Of a DNA stretch of 64,000 nucleotides, positions 11,585-21,091 are shown piece by piece; position 1 is the first letter of the stretch, and each line of letters starts with the position of its first letter. The stretch is from positions 3,781,001 through 3,845,000 of the forward strand of contig CANJKZ010000922.1 in assembly GCA_947471745.1 (NCBI GenBank), in the 5' to 3' direction. Source of the stretch: Closterium sp. Naga37s-1 (lineage: Eukaryota > Streptophyta > Zygnematophyceae > Desmidiales > Closteriaceae). Both the position numbers and the translations under genes were made by a program. The notes below the pieces were generated by a model that saw only the letters and a program-made list of their open reading frames with translations, did no database searches and was not told the origin of the DNA.

Positions 11585-11717
11585 TGTGAGAATAGTACGA
11601 GGAATAATGGTGTGGACTAGAAAGGGGATGGGTACAAGTATGAAAACCTAGAAAAGCTTTACCCCATAATGTCTACCCCACTACAGCGTACACAGGCTAT
11701 ATCAAAAATATTTGACA
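11585..11717 (-). repeat. 5' LTR of F1-D
   Basis: 133 bp, about 94% identical to the copy at 9507. The primer-binding site abuts it on the left, at 11,573-11,584. Confidence 0.9.
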
Positions 11718-12100
11718 GCACCTCAAGCCACCAAGAAGAACAAAAGGGGAGATAAAAAACAGAAACCACACCACGTATTTTTTCACTCGGTCCTCCTCGC
11801 ACCAACCAATACCACCACCCGTAACCTCTCCTGAAAGGCCACACCGCAATCCTTGAAACACCGTCAACTGAGGTTCCGAACCCTCAATCACCTACGGGCC
11901 CGAATCAGAGCCCGAAGAGCGTGACATCACGCGGGCCGCCATTGAAGGCACCAACATACCGCTCTCAGTCATCATTGACCGCAAATTCCTTGCGCTCACG
12001 CTATCAACGGCGGCGGAAGAACCTGAAGAAAAAACTGAGCCTGAACCCAAGGAAACCCCCGAAGAAGCCCCCGCGCACTATGACTACACCCTTGGAGTCT
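11718..12100. other. unassigned DNA right of element D
   Basis: No gene recognised. From about 11,980 one frame is rich in Glu, Pro and Lys and leads into the pre-integrase remnant that follows. Confidence 0.3.
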
Positions 12101-12290
12101 GCGCAACTGACGATCTATGGCACGAATGCCTCGGGCATCCCTCATGCCAAATGCTCAACAACTGCCTCACCGCCAAAGTATATGCGCTTGGAGTTATTCT
12201 GCGCCACGACGAAACCGAATTTCAAACCACAACGCGCCCTCACACCTCACTACCTGCCCTAAAGCCATGCTCGCTCACCAGCTTTGTCCC
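12101..12290 (+). pseudogene. decayed copia pre-integrase region, probably F3
   Basis: A frame encodes LWHECLGHPS at 12,115-12,144, matching the L-W-H-x-x-L-G-H-P-S signature of the copia GAG-pre-integrase domain. It lies in the same orientation as the F3 protease remnant at 8200-8620. Both may belong to one old element later opened by F1-D, though the sequence between them does not prove it. Confidence 0.5.
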
Positions 12291-12444
12291 CTGCTTGAAC
12301 CCACGCGTCAGTTGATGTATCCATTGCACGCTCGACGCTGGACCCCTCCCCACGGTCGCAACGGTACGCTGCGGGCTGGTACTCGTCGCGCCCTGCTGTC
12401 GTCGCCCCTGTCACGTCCATTACGATCCGCGTCACGCCCCCCTC

Positions 12445-12782
12445 ATGAATGTCGTGACCCCCGTCGTGCCTGTCGTGGCCCCCATCGCGCCTCCCGTTGT
12501 GCCCATCGACGCACCTGACGCAGCCCATGTCGTGGCCCCCCCTCCCACCCTCCCCCCCGTCGCCCCACTGCCCCCCCGTCCCGCCCTCCCCCTCGTCGCC
12601 CCACTCGCGCTCTCGCCTGCGCCAGCCACGCCCGCGCCTTCTGTTGCGCTTGCGCTAGGTGGTGGGGGTAGCTGTAATTTAGGAAGAGGTGATTGGGGAG
12701 GTGGTCAGTTTGTGGGAGGTGGTTGGGGAGGCGGTCAATGGGGGGGAGGAATGGTGGGGGTGGTGGTCAGTGTGGGGGAGAC
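12445..12782 (+). other. Pro/Val/Ala-rich then Gly/Trp-rich open frame, origin unknown
   Basis: An ATG-started frame gives about 75 residues dominated by Pro, Val and Ala, then a GGG/GGW-rich segment, and runs into the LTR of element E at 12,783. No domain is recognised. It may be a low-complexity host exon or the tail of an old gag. The Gly-rich half overlaps a G/T-rich simple repeat (about 12,660-12,780), which by itself could explain the open frame. Confidence 0.25.
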
Positions 12783-12909
12783 TGAGAAGAAACAAGAGTG
12801 AATGAACTATGAATGAAGTGGGTACAAGTACTAACCCTAATTGGGTTGTACCCCCTATGGGATACCCCACTACAGCCTACACAAAAGTATATGCTATAAC
12901 GTTCTGACA
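12783..12909 (-). repeat. 3' LTR of F1-E
   Basis: 127 bp, in reverse starting TGAGAAGAAACAAG and ending GTTCTGACA; it appears identical to the copy at 19,445. Confidence 0.93.
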
Positions 12910-13123
12910 CACCCCCATAGGCAAAGTGGGGGAGAACAAGGGGTCACAAGACCAGTCAAGCAAAGCAAAGCAAGGCAAGCTCAGGGTGGATCACAACGTC
13001 ACCACACATTCTGAGCACAAGTTCAAGGCCAGAAGGCCAGTTCACATGCAGGAGTACATATATATATAGATAAGGCTAGACAAGCAAGAGCAGGTATATA
13101 TATATGTAACAGTACAAGCAAGG

Positions 13124-14670
13124 TCAAGGGGTGAGCAAGTGAGGCAAGACAGGGACAAGACCCAGCTGAGTGCAGAAGCGCTGATGATCACAAGGCGGAA
13201 GAGCCTTGGTGAAGACATCAGCAGTGTTGGCCTCAGAGGCCACGTACGCAAGCCGCAACTGACCACGCTGCTGTAGCTCACGAGCTAGGAAGTAGCGAAG
13301 AGCAATGTGCTTAGTTCTGTGCTCCAGTCTCTGCTCTCGACACAAGGCCAGCATGGCCTTGTTGTCTACGTACAGGACTGGAGGAGAACGAGGCGGCTCT
13401 CCAAGGTCGGTCAGCAGGTAGGCGAGCCAGCGAAGCTCCTGGGCAGCCATGGCCCCAGCGTAGATCTCAGCCTCACAACTGGAGCCGAGAACAGAAGACG
13501 AGCGAGTAGCCCGCCACGAAACAGAGCCGGAACCGAGGCTGAAAGTGTAACCCTGTGACGACCGCTGCGTAGCCTGGTCGTCAGCCCAAGAAGCGTCCGC
13601 GTGCCCAGTGAGGACCACTGGACTCCGCCCTCCAAGCACTAGCCCCATGCCCGACGTACTGCACAAGTAGCGCAACACCCTCTTCGCAGCAGCCATGTGC
13701 TCTGGTCGGTGTCTCCCAGGAGCAACATAGCGTGCAAGAATGCTAAGAGGGTATGCAAGGTCAGGTCGTGTGCAGGTCATCAGGTACATGAGACAGCCAA
13801 CAAGCTCTGGATACGGGCCACTCGACTCTACGGACTCATCCGAAGGCAGAGCTGAGAGTGAGTGGCGAGTAGGCAGAGGAGTGGCCTGAGGCGAGGAGTA
13901 CGTGAAGCTGAAGCGCTGAAGGACCTGCTGCACCATGTGTGACTGAGTCAGGGTAATGGTGCGGCGTGCTCTGTCCCGGGTGATCTGCAAGCCAAGGTAG
14001 CTGCGCAGTTCACCCAGGTCTGTGCACGTGTGTCTCTTCTGCAGCTCGGACTTCACGTGGGCGAGTCCAGTAGTGTCAGCTGTGGCAAAGACTAAGTCGT
14101 CGACGTACACGAGGATGTAGAACGGCGGCAGAGAGGTGTCGGTGCGCAGAAACAGCGACGGGTCGGCAGTAGAAGGAGCAAACCCAAGAGCCGCAAGCGT
14201 AGTCCTCAGTGTGTCGTGCCACTCACGTGGCGCCTGGCGGAGACCGTAGACTGGACGCCGGAGACTCCACTGGGTACCAGGAGGGAAAGACCCAGTGAAG
14301 CCAGGTGGGCGGCGCAGCCAGATCTCCTCGTGCAGGCTGCCCTGCAAGAAAGCAGTGCTGAAGTCGAGAGAGTGCAGCTCGTAGTCACGGTGAGCAGCAA
14401 CGTGTAGCAGTACCCGAAGAGTGGTCATCTTCGGGGTGGGGGAGAAGGTCTGAAAGTAGTCAACTCCCTGCCGCTGACTGAAGCCACGAGCCACGTAACG
14501 AGCCTTGAAGACAGGCGGAGAACCCGGCGGCCGCTTCACCCTGAAGATCCACATGCCACTGACGATGTTCGCCCCAGGAGGGGGGACAGCGTCAACGTAG
14601 GTGCCTGTGGACTTCCAGGAAGCCATCTCTGCATCCATAGCTGCCTGCCACTGAGAGGAGTAGGGACCCT
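13124..14670 (-). CDS. reverse transcriptase and RNase H part of F1-E
   Basis: Open region starting with the WQAAMDAEM...W segment typical of the copia reverse-transcriptase N-terminus, then GMWIFRVK, FLQGSLHEEIWLRRP, YGLRQAPREW and the catalytic YVDDLVFA (about 14,085-14,115). RNase H follows, with TGHADASW, EAEIYAGAMAA, DNKAML and ANTADVFTKAL near its end at 13,124. It would copy element RNA into DNA and remove the RNA strand. Unrelated Leu-rich frame to its right (to 15,352) is a by-product of the linker repeat. Confidence 0.9.
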
Positions 14671-14679
14671 CCAGTAGGA

Positions 14680-17600
14680 CCAGTGTAGGGAGAAGGAGCA
14701 GGCAAAGGGGAGGTAGGCTGGAGCTGTGACTGCGAGGGGACAGGCTGTGGACCCTCCAAGGGAGGAGGAGGACCAGCAGAAGGCGGAAGACCAAGAACCT
14801 GCTGCAGGAGTGGAACGAAGTACGGTCGAGGCCGCGTAGCGACGCCAGAAACAGCAGGGACAGCACCAGTACCCCCAGTAGGAGCACCCGCTCCAGCAGC
14901 ACCTCCAGCAGCTCCACCAGTGGTAGCCGCAGCGCCAACACCCTCAGCAGCACCAGCTCCAGTCGAACCTGCAGGCCCAGCAGCTCCAGTACTCCCAGTA
15001 CGAGCACCTCCGGGACCCGCAACAGCAGCACCCTCAGTAGCCGAAGAACCTCCAGCACCAGCAGCACGGCTCCAGCGCCGGGCAAACCACTCGCGCAGCT
15101 CGTGTGGAGAGAGTGGCTCCCGACGAGACGAAGCACGCGGAGAACCTCCAGGCGGAGGACCTCCAGGCTCAGCACCCCCAGACCCAGCACCCCCAGGCGT
15201 AGCACCCCCACACTCAGCACCCCCAGGCTCAGCACCCCCAGGCTCAGCACCCCCAGGCGTAGCACCCCCAGACTCAGCACCCCCAGGCTCAGCACCTCCA
15301 GGCTCAGCACCCCCAGTCTCAGCACCCCTAGGCTCAGCACCCTCAGCAGCACCAGAGTCGCCAGTGACCTCGACAGGCTCGACTGCGTCTACCTGGGACA
15401 CACCTGAAGGGGCAGGACCCTGAGGGGGGAGGGGGTCTACCGGGGGGGGACCTGGTACAAGGAAGAGCGGGGGCGGGGGGAGGGACGGAGTGCGGTAGGG
15501 GAAGAGGCGGTAGTAGGGGACCGACTCGTCGAACGTGACGTCCTGGGAGGACAGAACACGGCGAGAGGTGGGGTGGTAGAACTGCCACCCAGGCGCGTCG
15601 GGGGGGAACCCCAGGAAGACGCAAGGAGCAGCACGAGGGGACAGCTTGTCCGCAGACAAGTCGCGGACAAACGCCCGAGATCCCCAGACCCGGAACGCCG
15701 ACGCATCGCCAACCTTCCCCGTCCACAGCAAGGCTGGGGAGGTCTCCGGCGTGGAGACCCTAGGGTGAAGGTTGATCTGATGCGCCGCGTACCTCACCGC
15801 AAACGGCCACAGAAAATGGGGGGCAACCGCATGCATCATAGACGTACGAGCGACGTCCATGACCATGCCAATGCGGCGCTCAGCAATCCCATTTTGCTGC
15901 GGAGAGTCCGGAAGCGTGAAGGTCTGACGGATGCCTCGTGCACGACAGTAGGCTCGCAGAAGGCCAGAGGAGAACTCCCCGCCTCTGTCCGAGTGCAGAC
16001 GCAGAACAGGAAAGTCGGAGCCAAAGCTCTGCCTGAGCTGGAGACGAGCTGCGCGGATCCAGTCGATCAGCACCGCAGTGACATCACCCTTGCTGCGCAA
16101 GGGAAAGACTGCGGTGTAACGCGAGTAGTCGTCAACAACGAGTAGGAAGTAGCGCTCGTGACCCTGCCCACGGACGCGGGCTGGGCCCCACACGTCCATG
16201 TGAAGCGTCTGCAACGGGGCCTCTGTCGGAGGAAACTGGGAGGAGTGAGGGGCAGCACGCTGGCGCCCCTCGACACAGGGGACACAGGTAGGGCCAGGGC
16301 CCTGAGGAAGGGGAGGGAGGGACCGGGGGAGACCAGACACTAGAAGACGGGAGGCCATGCCTCTGAGCCGAAGCAGAGAGGGGTGACCAAGACGGTGATG
16401 CCAGAGGAGAGTCTCGTGAGACAGGAGACGACACGAACAGGGGGCAGACTCAGGACCAGACCTGGACGCTCCAGCAAACACCCGACCCGACGAAGCGACT
16501 CTACCAGACTCAGTAACGGGAGGAGACGCAGTGGTCAGTGTGTACAGGCTCAACCCCGGCTGACGGGTAAACGTAGCCAGGTGTCGGCCTGTGCTAGCCT
16601 CTGTACAGTGCGTCACCCGCTGACGCGCAGGAGTGAACTGGTGTACACCCGCATCCTGGAGGTCAGCACCACTCACCAGGTTCGTAGAGAACGAGGGGAG
16701 GTAGAGACCAGACAGGGTGCCAGAGGGAGCCGCCGGACACGGGAGGACTGTGGAGAAGCGAGACAGGACAGGACCCCCAGAGGGGTCAGCCAGAGATACT
16801 GCAACCGGCCGACTCAGCGGTGTGAGTGTGGTGCAGTCCCGAAAGAAGGAGCGAGACGCCCCAGAGTCAAGGGTGAAGGTGAGGGAGGCCGAAGTCGACG
16901 TAGTACCTGAGAGCGCAGACTCACCAGTACCTGAGGACGCAGACACACGGGCACCTAGAGCAGCAGCGTCGCAAGCACCTAGGGCAGCAGCCTCACCAGG
17001 ACCTAGCGCAGCAGTCTCAATGCCCGGATCGGGCGGGAAACACCGGTAACAGTCACCCTCATCACTAATAGACACAGCATACATGGCAGAGAGAATAGCA
17101 TCAAAGTCAAGATCATAGATGGCAACACCCGCCCTGGACAGCTCGCCCCAGCGAGGGATCTCTGAGGCCTCCGGGAACTGGTGACGCCACGCGTCCGTCA
17201 GGCGGCCAAAGCAGCGCTGGGTGGGGTGGGCACCCCCACACTGCTCACCCGCACGGTCGCCGGTGCGCAAAACGTAGGAGCACGGACCAAAACCCCCACC
17301 CCGCTGACGCGCAGTGTACCACTCACGAAGCTGCTGAGGGGACAGGGTGTCACGACCACGCTGCTGCTGCTGGCGCGAGCCACCACCGGAGCCACTCCTC
17401 TGCGAAGACCCGCGACCAGCACCACCGCCACCCCCGCCGCCTCCGCCGCCTCCGCCGCCTCCGCTACTGCCGCCGCCTCCGCCTCCGCCTCCACCGCCGC
17501 CTCCTCCGCCACCTCCGCTCCCACCGCCACCGCCGCCGCCACCTCCGCCTCCACTGCCGCCACCGACCCCTCCACCCCCACCTCCACTCCCACCGCCACC

Positions 17601-18452
17601 CCCACACCCCCCACTGCCGCCACCTCCACCTCCACCGCCCCCGCTCGCTCCTCCAGCGCCCTTGCCCCCCTTGCCCTTGCCAGAGCGGCGTCTCCCGCTA
17701 GGGGCAGACGCCACACCGACCGACTCAAGACCAAGGAGGTCGGCCGCAGCAGCAGAGGCAACAGAGGGCAGAAGGGGGGAGGGGGAACACCCCTCAAAGA
17801 TGGGGGTGCGCGGGTCACCACGAGAGGCCCCTACAGCGACTATGCTCTTCTCGGCCGCTAGGAGGGACTTCTCGAGGAGGTCAACAGTGAGAGTGGTGGG
17901 ACAGACAGAGAGAAAGTGGTCCCTGACTACGCGAAGGGAGTCAGGAAGGCGAGTGACTATGTAGTAAAGAGTGATGTACATGGGGGGGGGGTTCTTGGCG
18001 CAGAAGTCAGGAGGGAGTGCAGCGCGGTAGCGAGTGTCACTAGTGCGGAGGTGCGTAATGAGGTCAGCGACTGTGGGAAAGGCAGCAAGGTCAGGAAAGA
18101 GGTACGGTAGCATGAGACGGCTCAGTGCAGCAGTGGCAGGGGAGGAGTAGCGCGCAACTACAGCGTCGTACAAGGTCTGAGCACTCTTGTACTGACTAAA
18201 GTGCGCACGCTCGGAGGTAGGGAGGTGGCGACGCACAGCAAGACGTGCAGCAGCGTCGCGCGTGGCCCACTGGGAGCGAACAGTGGCGTCAGCATCAGCA
18301 GCAGGGGCAGTGGAGGCGCCAGAGGTGAGGTCAAAGAGAGAGAGGCCGTCTGCCCTATCGCACTGTAAGAACAGCTGCAGGTCATCTACCCAGACCTCAA
18401 AGTCAATGGCCCGACCCTCACCGTCAAAGACGAGAACACTAGGGGTAGCCAT
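14680..18452 (-). CDS. gag, protease and integrase part of F1-E
   Basis: The frame starts at ATG 18,452. Approximate residues: gag N-terminal region 1-260, with DFEVWVDDLQLFLQC near the start; an almost pure glycine tract 265-345; a Cys/His motif C-X13-C-X3-H-X4-C at about 390-415; protease with DSGAS near 527; pre-integrase HHRLGHPS near 685; integrase from about 750, with LHSDRGGEF near 820 and QQNGIAERRIG near 855; and a Glu-Pro-Gly-Gly-Ala repeat linker after 1040. Gag would build the particle, protease mature it and integrase insert the DNA copy. The reverse-transcriptase part lies downstream and is entered separately. This is an element gene, not a host gene. Confidence 0.9.
17400..17690 (-). 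repeat. glycine-codon minisatellite in F1-E gag
   Basis: Runs of CCG/CCN/CCT triplets on the plus strand encode about 80 almost uninterrupted glycines on the minus strand. Equivalent tracts lie at about 210-410 (A), 27,060-27,245 (F) and 55,440-55,660 (A'). The antisense Pro-rich frames are shadows. Confidence 0.88.
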
Positions 18453-18529
18453 GACCCGAGACGACTAGCAGCGCAAACAGTAGGGTGAGGGCAGTGCAGT
18501 GAAAAGGCGCTGTGCTCACCAGACTGGGC

Positions 18530-19375
18530 AGGTCGGGCGGCCCGGAAGGAGGGCGGCGCGGCGGCTCGGCGGCTCAGCTGCTGGGCGGCTCGGCGGGTCG
18601 GCGGCTCCGCTGCTGGGCGGCTCGGCTGCTGGGCGGCTCGGCTGCTGGGCGGCTCGGCTGCTGGGCGGCTCGGCTGCTGGGCGGCTCGGTTGCTGGGCGG
18701 CTCGGCTGCAGGGCGGCTCGGCTGCCGGGCGGCTCGGCTGCTGGGCGGCTCGGCTGCTCTGCTGTCGGGCGGCTCGGTTGTGCTGCTGAAGGGCGGCACG
18801 GCGGTCAGCTGCTCGGCCGGGTGAGACGGCTCGGGCGGCTAGGGTGGCGGGCGGCGCTGCAGCAGGTGACGGGGCCGAGAGCGAGGTGGCGGGGCCGCAG
18901 GTAGGGTGGCGGGGCCGCCGAGTGAGGCAGCGGGGCCGCTAGGTAGGGCGGCGGGGCCGCTAGGTAGGGCGGCGGGGCCGCAGGTAGGGTAGGGCGGCGA
19001 CGAGCCAGGCGGCGACGGGCCGGGACAGGCGGCGCACGGGCCACAACGAGCGGCGACGGGCCGGGGGAGGCGGCGCACGGGCCGCGACGGGCGGCGACGG
19101 GCCGAGACGAGCGGCGACGGGCCGGGACAGGCGGCGCACGGGCCGCGTCGGGCCGCGTCAGGTGGCGACGGGCCGGGACACGCGGCGCAGGGGCCGCGTC
19201 GCACGGGACGGGCGGCTCACGTGGCCGGGGCGGGCGTCAAAAGGGCGGCGGGCGGGCCGCGTAGGGTGGCGACGGGCCGCTAAGGGCGGCGACGGCCGAG
19301 CAAGGGCGGCTCGAGGGAGGCCGCGACGGTAGAGAGAGGACCCGAGGCGCGACTCGGGCCTAAGCGGAGCGCGCT
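18530..19375 (-). repeat. GC-rich tandem-repeat leader of F1-E
   Basis: Two repeat blocks between primer-binding site and gag ATG: about 18,540-18,780 with 16- to 17-bp units around GCGGCTCGGCTGCTGG, and about 18,880-19,330 with degenerate GGGCCG/GGCGGCGACGGGCC units. This is the same position as the repeat leaders of D, F and A', but with different units. Confidence 0.85.
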
Positions 19376-19444
19376 TCGGGCAGAAAAAAATTTTCGATGG
19401 TGGGCCCTAGGATCAGTTCCCACTAGGGAACCTGCTCGATACCA

Positions 19445-19571
19445 TGAGAAGAAACAAGAGTGAATGAACTATGAATGAAGTGGGTACAAGTACTAACCCT
19501 AATTGGGTTGTACCCCCTATGGGATACCCCACTACAGCCTACACAAAAGTATATGCTATAACGTTCTGACA
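19445..19571 (-). repeat. 5' LTR of F1-E
   Basis: 127 bp. The reverse complement of the primer-binding site lies directly to its left (19,434-19,444) and a GAGAC target-site copy to its right. Confidence 0.93.
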
Positions 19572-19576
19572 GAGAC

Positions 19577-20008
19577 ATCTGGGGTGGCGGCCATGGGCCT
19601 GCACCGCGAGCCGCCGCCCTGCCGCGCCAGCCGCTGGGGCTAAGGGAGTGGCAGGAGTGAACCTACAACACCAATCGTTGCACTCCTCCTCTCTCTGCCT
19701 TCCATTGCACTCTTACGCCTCCTCCTCCTCTCTTTCCTCCTTGGCTGCAGCCATTGAGCAACTACTGCCGCTGCACCTGTAGCTGGTGCATCTACTGTTG
19801 ACGGACCTGCCGTGATTGTGCACATGTCGTGCTACCTGCTACAGGTGCAGCTTATGTTGCCACCGAAACTCCTGCCCACTCTGGGCCTTCTTGATAATGG
19901 GGGGACGAAATCCGGTAACCAGCCAAGCTCGGAAGGCAAGCTGTTGTTGTTGTGGTCGGTTGTGGTCGTGGTCATCGTGGTCGTGGCTGTGGTTTTTCTA
20001 GTCCTTAA
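19577..20008. other. unassigned DNA between F1-E and TRIM copy 2
   Basis: No gene recognised. A CT-rich stretch (about 19,680-19,745) and a degenerate GTGGTC/TGTTGT simple repeat (about 19,935-19,995) are present. It should be continuous with the DNA left of 12,782, since element E separates the two. Confidence 0.35.
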
Positions 20009-20149
20009 TGTCAGTAGATCTGCACTGTGGATGCCCAATTGATCCTAGGAGGGGTTACAGGCGCGTTCGCCTGGGGGGTTATGGGCGCACAAACCCGCTA
20101 CACAAACAAGCCCTTTTATCCCAATGGTCTAGTGGTTGGGATTCTGACA
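20009..20149 (+). repeat. 5' LTR of TRIM copy 2
   Basis: 141 bp from TGTCAGTAG to GGGATTCTGACA. It contains TTTT at 20,114-20,117 and the A-box-like TGGTCTAGTGG at 20,125-20,135. Confidence 0.92.
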
Positions 20150-20179
20150 TGGTATCAGAGCGGTCTCGGGTTCGAATCC
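20125..20179 (+). promoter_or_regulatory. tRNA-Glu-like A-box/B-box pair in TRIM copy 2
   Basis: A-box TGGTCTAGTGG (20,125-20,135) and a perfect B-box GGTTCGAATCC (20,169-20,179) are 33 bp apart, close to the 32-bp gap I recall for tRNA-Glu genes. The B-box lies in a T-arm-like hairpin (CGGG-TTCGAAT-CCCG) and the bases after it (GGTGT) also resemble tRNA-Glu. There is no matching acceptor stem, so it is not a functional tRNA gene. The gap between the boxes is filled by the LTR end and the primer-binding site. Confidence 0.65.
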
Positions 20180-20242
20180 CGGTGTATGCACATGTAGGCC
20201 GTTGCCGTTGTGCTCAGTCCTGGGCCTCCCAGTTTGGGGGGG

Positions 20243-20383
20243 TGTCAGTAGATCTGCACTGTGGATGCCCGATTGATCCTAGGAGGGGTTACAGGCGCGT
20301 TCGCCTGGGGGGTTATGGGCGCACAAACTCGCTACACAAACAAGCCCTTTTATCCCAATGGTCTAGTGGTTGGGATTATGACA
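20243..20383 (+). repeat. 3' LTR of TRIM copy 2
   Basis: 141 bp, three differences from the 5' copy. It repeats the TTTT (20,348-20,351) and the A-box, but has no B-box downstream. Confidence 0.92.
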
Positions 20384-20656
20384 CTTCATGTATTCGCACT
20401 TTAGCGAGTACGATTCCGAGGATAACGCATCCGCTGGTTCGGCCTACATTTTCGCCCGAAACCACTCTCGAGTCGCCCCCGCACCAATCGCCACCCTTCT
20501 GGGCCATCTTCGCCTGACGTCCCCGCCTAGATATGAATACTGTTATGAGTGCAATTGAGCGAGTGAGCGAGAATTGCACTATCGAAGCTAGACAATACAT
20601 TGAGCGAAGGAATGAGCAAAGTTCCCCTTCCGCAGTAAGTTCGTCAGCGGGGCAGT
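20384..20656. other. unassigned DNA between TRIM copy 2 and gypsy fragment
   Basis: No gene recognised. It should hold RNase H if the gypsy element to the right were continuous on the minus strand, but no such domain is visible. Confidence 0.3.
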
Positions 20657-21091
20657 TTAGCGTGCCATGTCGGGGACGAACCGACGGGCATAGTTAACGA
20701 ACCCCAAAAAACTCTGCAGCACCGTAATATTCGTTGGTGGGTGCCAAGCCTTGACTGTATCTAATTTCTTCGGATCGATCTCAACTTCAGCCTCCAAAAT
20801 AACGTGCCCTAAAAAATCTAGCCTGTCCTGAAAAAACTCGCACTTGGAACCCTTGGTCGGTAGTCGGTTTTCGTCTAAGATCTTGAACACTGCTTTCAGA
20901 TCCGCTAAATGCTGCTGCTTATTGCAACTGTAAACCAGGATGTCGTCAAGGTAAACTATCACGCATTTATCTAAAAGTGGTCTAAAAGCCTTGTTCATGG
21001 TCATATGAAAAGTTGTTGGTGCGTTGGTCAGCCCGAGTGGCATCACAGTGTACTCGTAGTAACTTCTTCGCATATTTCGCAAATACTTCAT
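20657..21091 (-). pseudogene. Ty3/gypsy reverse-transcriptase fragment
   Basis: 145 codons with YEYTVMPLGLTNAPTTF, the catalytic YLDDILVYS, a KCEFF segment and LDFLGHVI, all hallmarks of Ty3/gypsy (chromovirus-like) reverse transcriptase and unlike the copia YVDDL sequences elsewhere here. No integrase, LTR or gag of this element is recognised nearby, so it is a truncated fossil. The outer limits are uncertain. Confidence 0.9.

Larger units (their letters stand above)
9507..11717 (-). mobile_element. shortened copia element F1-D (non-autonomous)
   Basis: F1 element on the minus strand, bounded by 133-bp LTRs and by perfect 5-bp TSDs (GCACC at 9502-9506 and 11,718-11,722). It carries a primer-binding site (rc of TGGTATCAGAGC, 11,573-11,584), the repeat leader, the N-terminal part of gag (up to about 10,505, ATG start) and the C-terminal RNase H tail. 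Most of the coding region is absent, so it is a non-autonomous derivative. A TRIM sits inside the leader. The two LTRs differ at 8 of 133 positions by my count (about 6%), so it is not recent. Confidence 0.9.
12783..19571 (-). mobile_element. nearly whole copia element F1-E, very recent insertion
   Basis: 6.79-kb minus-strand F1 element. Its two 127-bp LTRs appear identical, and perfect TSDs GAGAC flank it (12,778-12,782 and 19,572-19,576). From 5' to 3' (right to left) it has the LTR, primer-binding site (19,434-19,444), a 0.9-kb repeat leader, gag, protease, integrase, repeat linker, reverse transcriptase, RNase H, purine tract (from 12,910) and LTR. It looks almost whole, with about one visible break. 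Identical LTRs mean it inserted recently on the family's time scale, so it is the best reference for F1. Confidence 0.95.
20009..20383 (+). mobile_element. TRIM copy 2 (375 bp)
   Basis: 141-bp LTRs (20,009-20,149 and 20,243-20,383) flank a 93-bp internal domain. Termini are TGTCAG...TGACA. The primer-binding site TGGTATCAGAGC (20,150-20,161) is a perfect plant-type iMet site directly after the LTR, and a T-then-G run (20,234-20,242) precedes the 3' LTR as a polypurine-type tract. Flanks are CTTAA and CTTCA, a probable TSD with one difference. The LTRs differ at 3 of 141 positions (about 2%), so the insertion is fairly recent. It has no coding capacity and must rely on another element's proteins. 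Confidence 0.93.

Noticed and set aside
13124-15352. A single 742-residue minus-strand frame
   Set aside because: Only the part left of about 14,670 has reverse-transcriptase and RNase H text; the Leu-rich right part is the linker repeat read in another frame.
20125-20195. A functional tRNA-Glu gene
   Set aside because: The A- and B-boxes and T-arm fit, but no acceptor or anticodon stem can be formed; the middle is LTR end plus primer-binding site.
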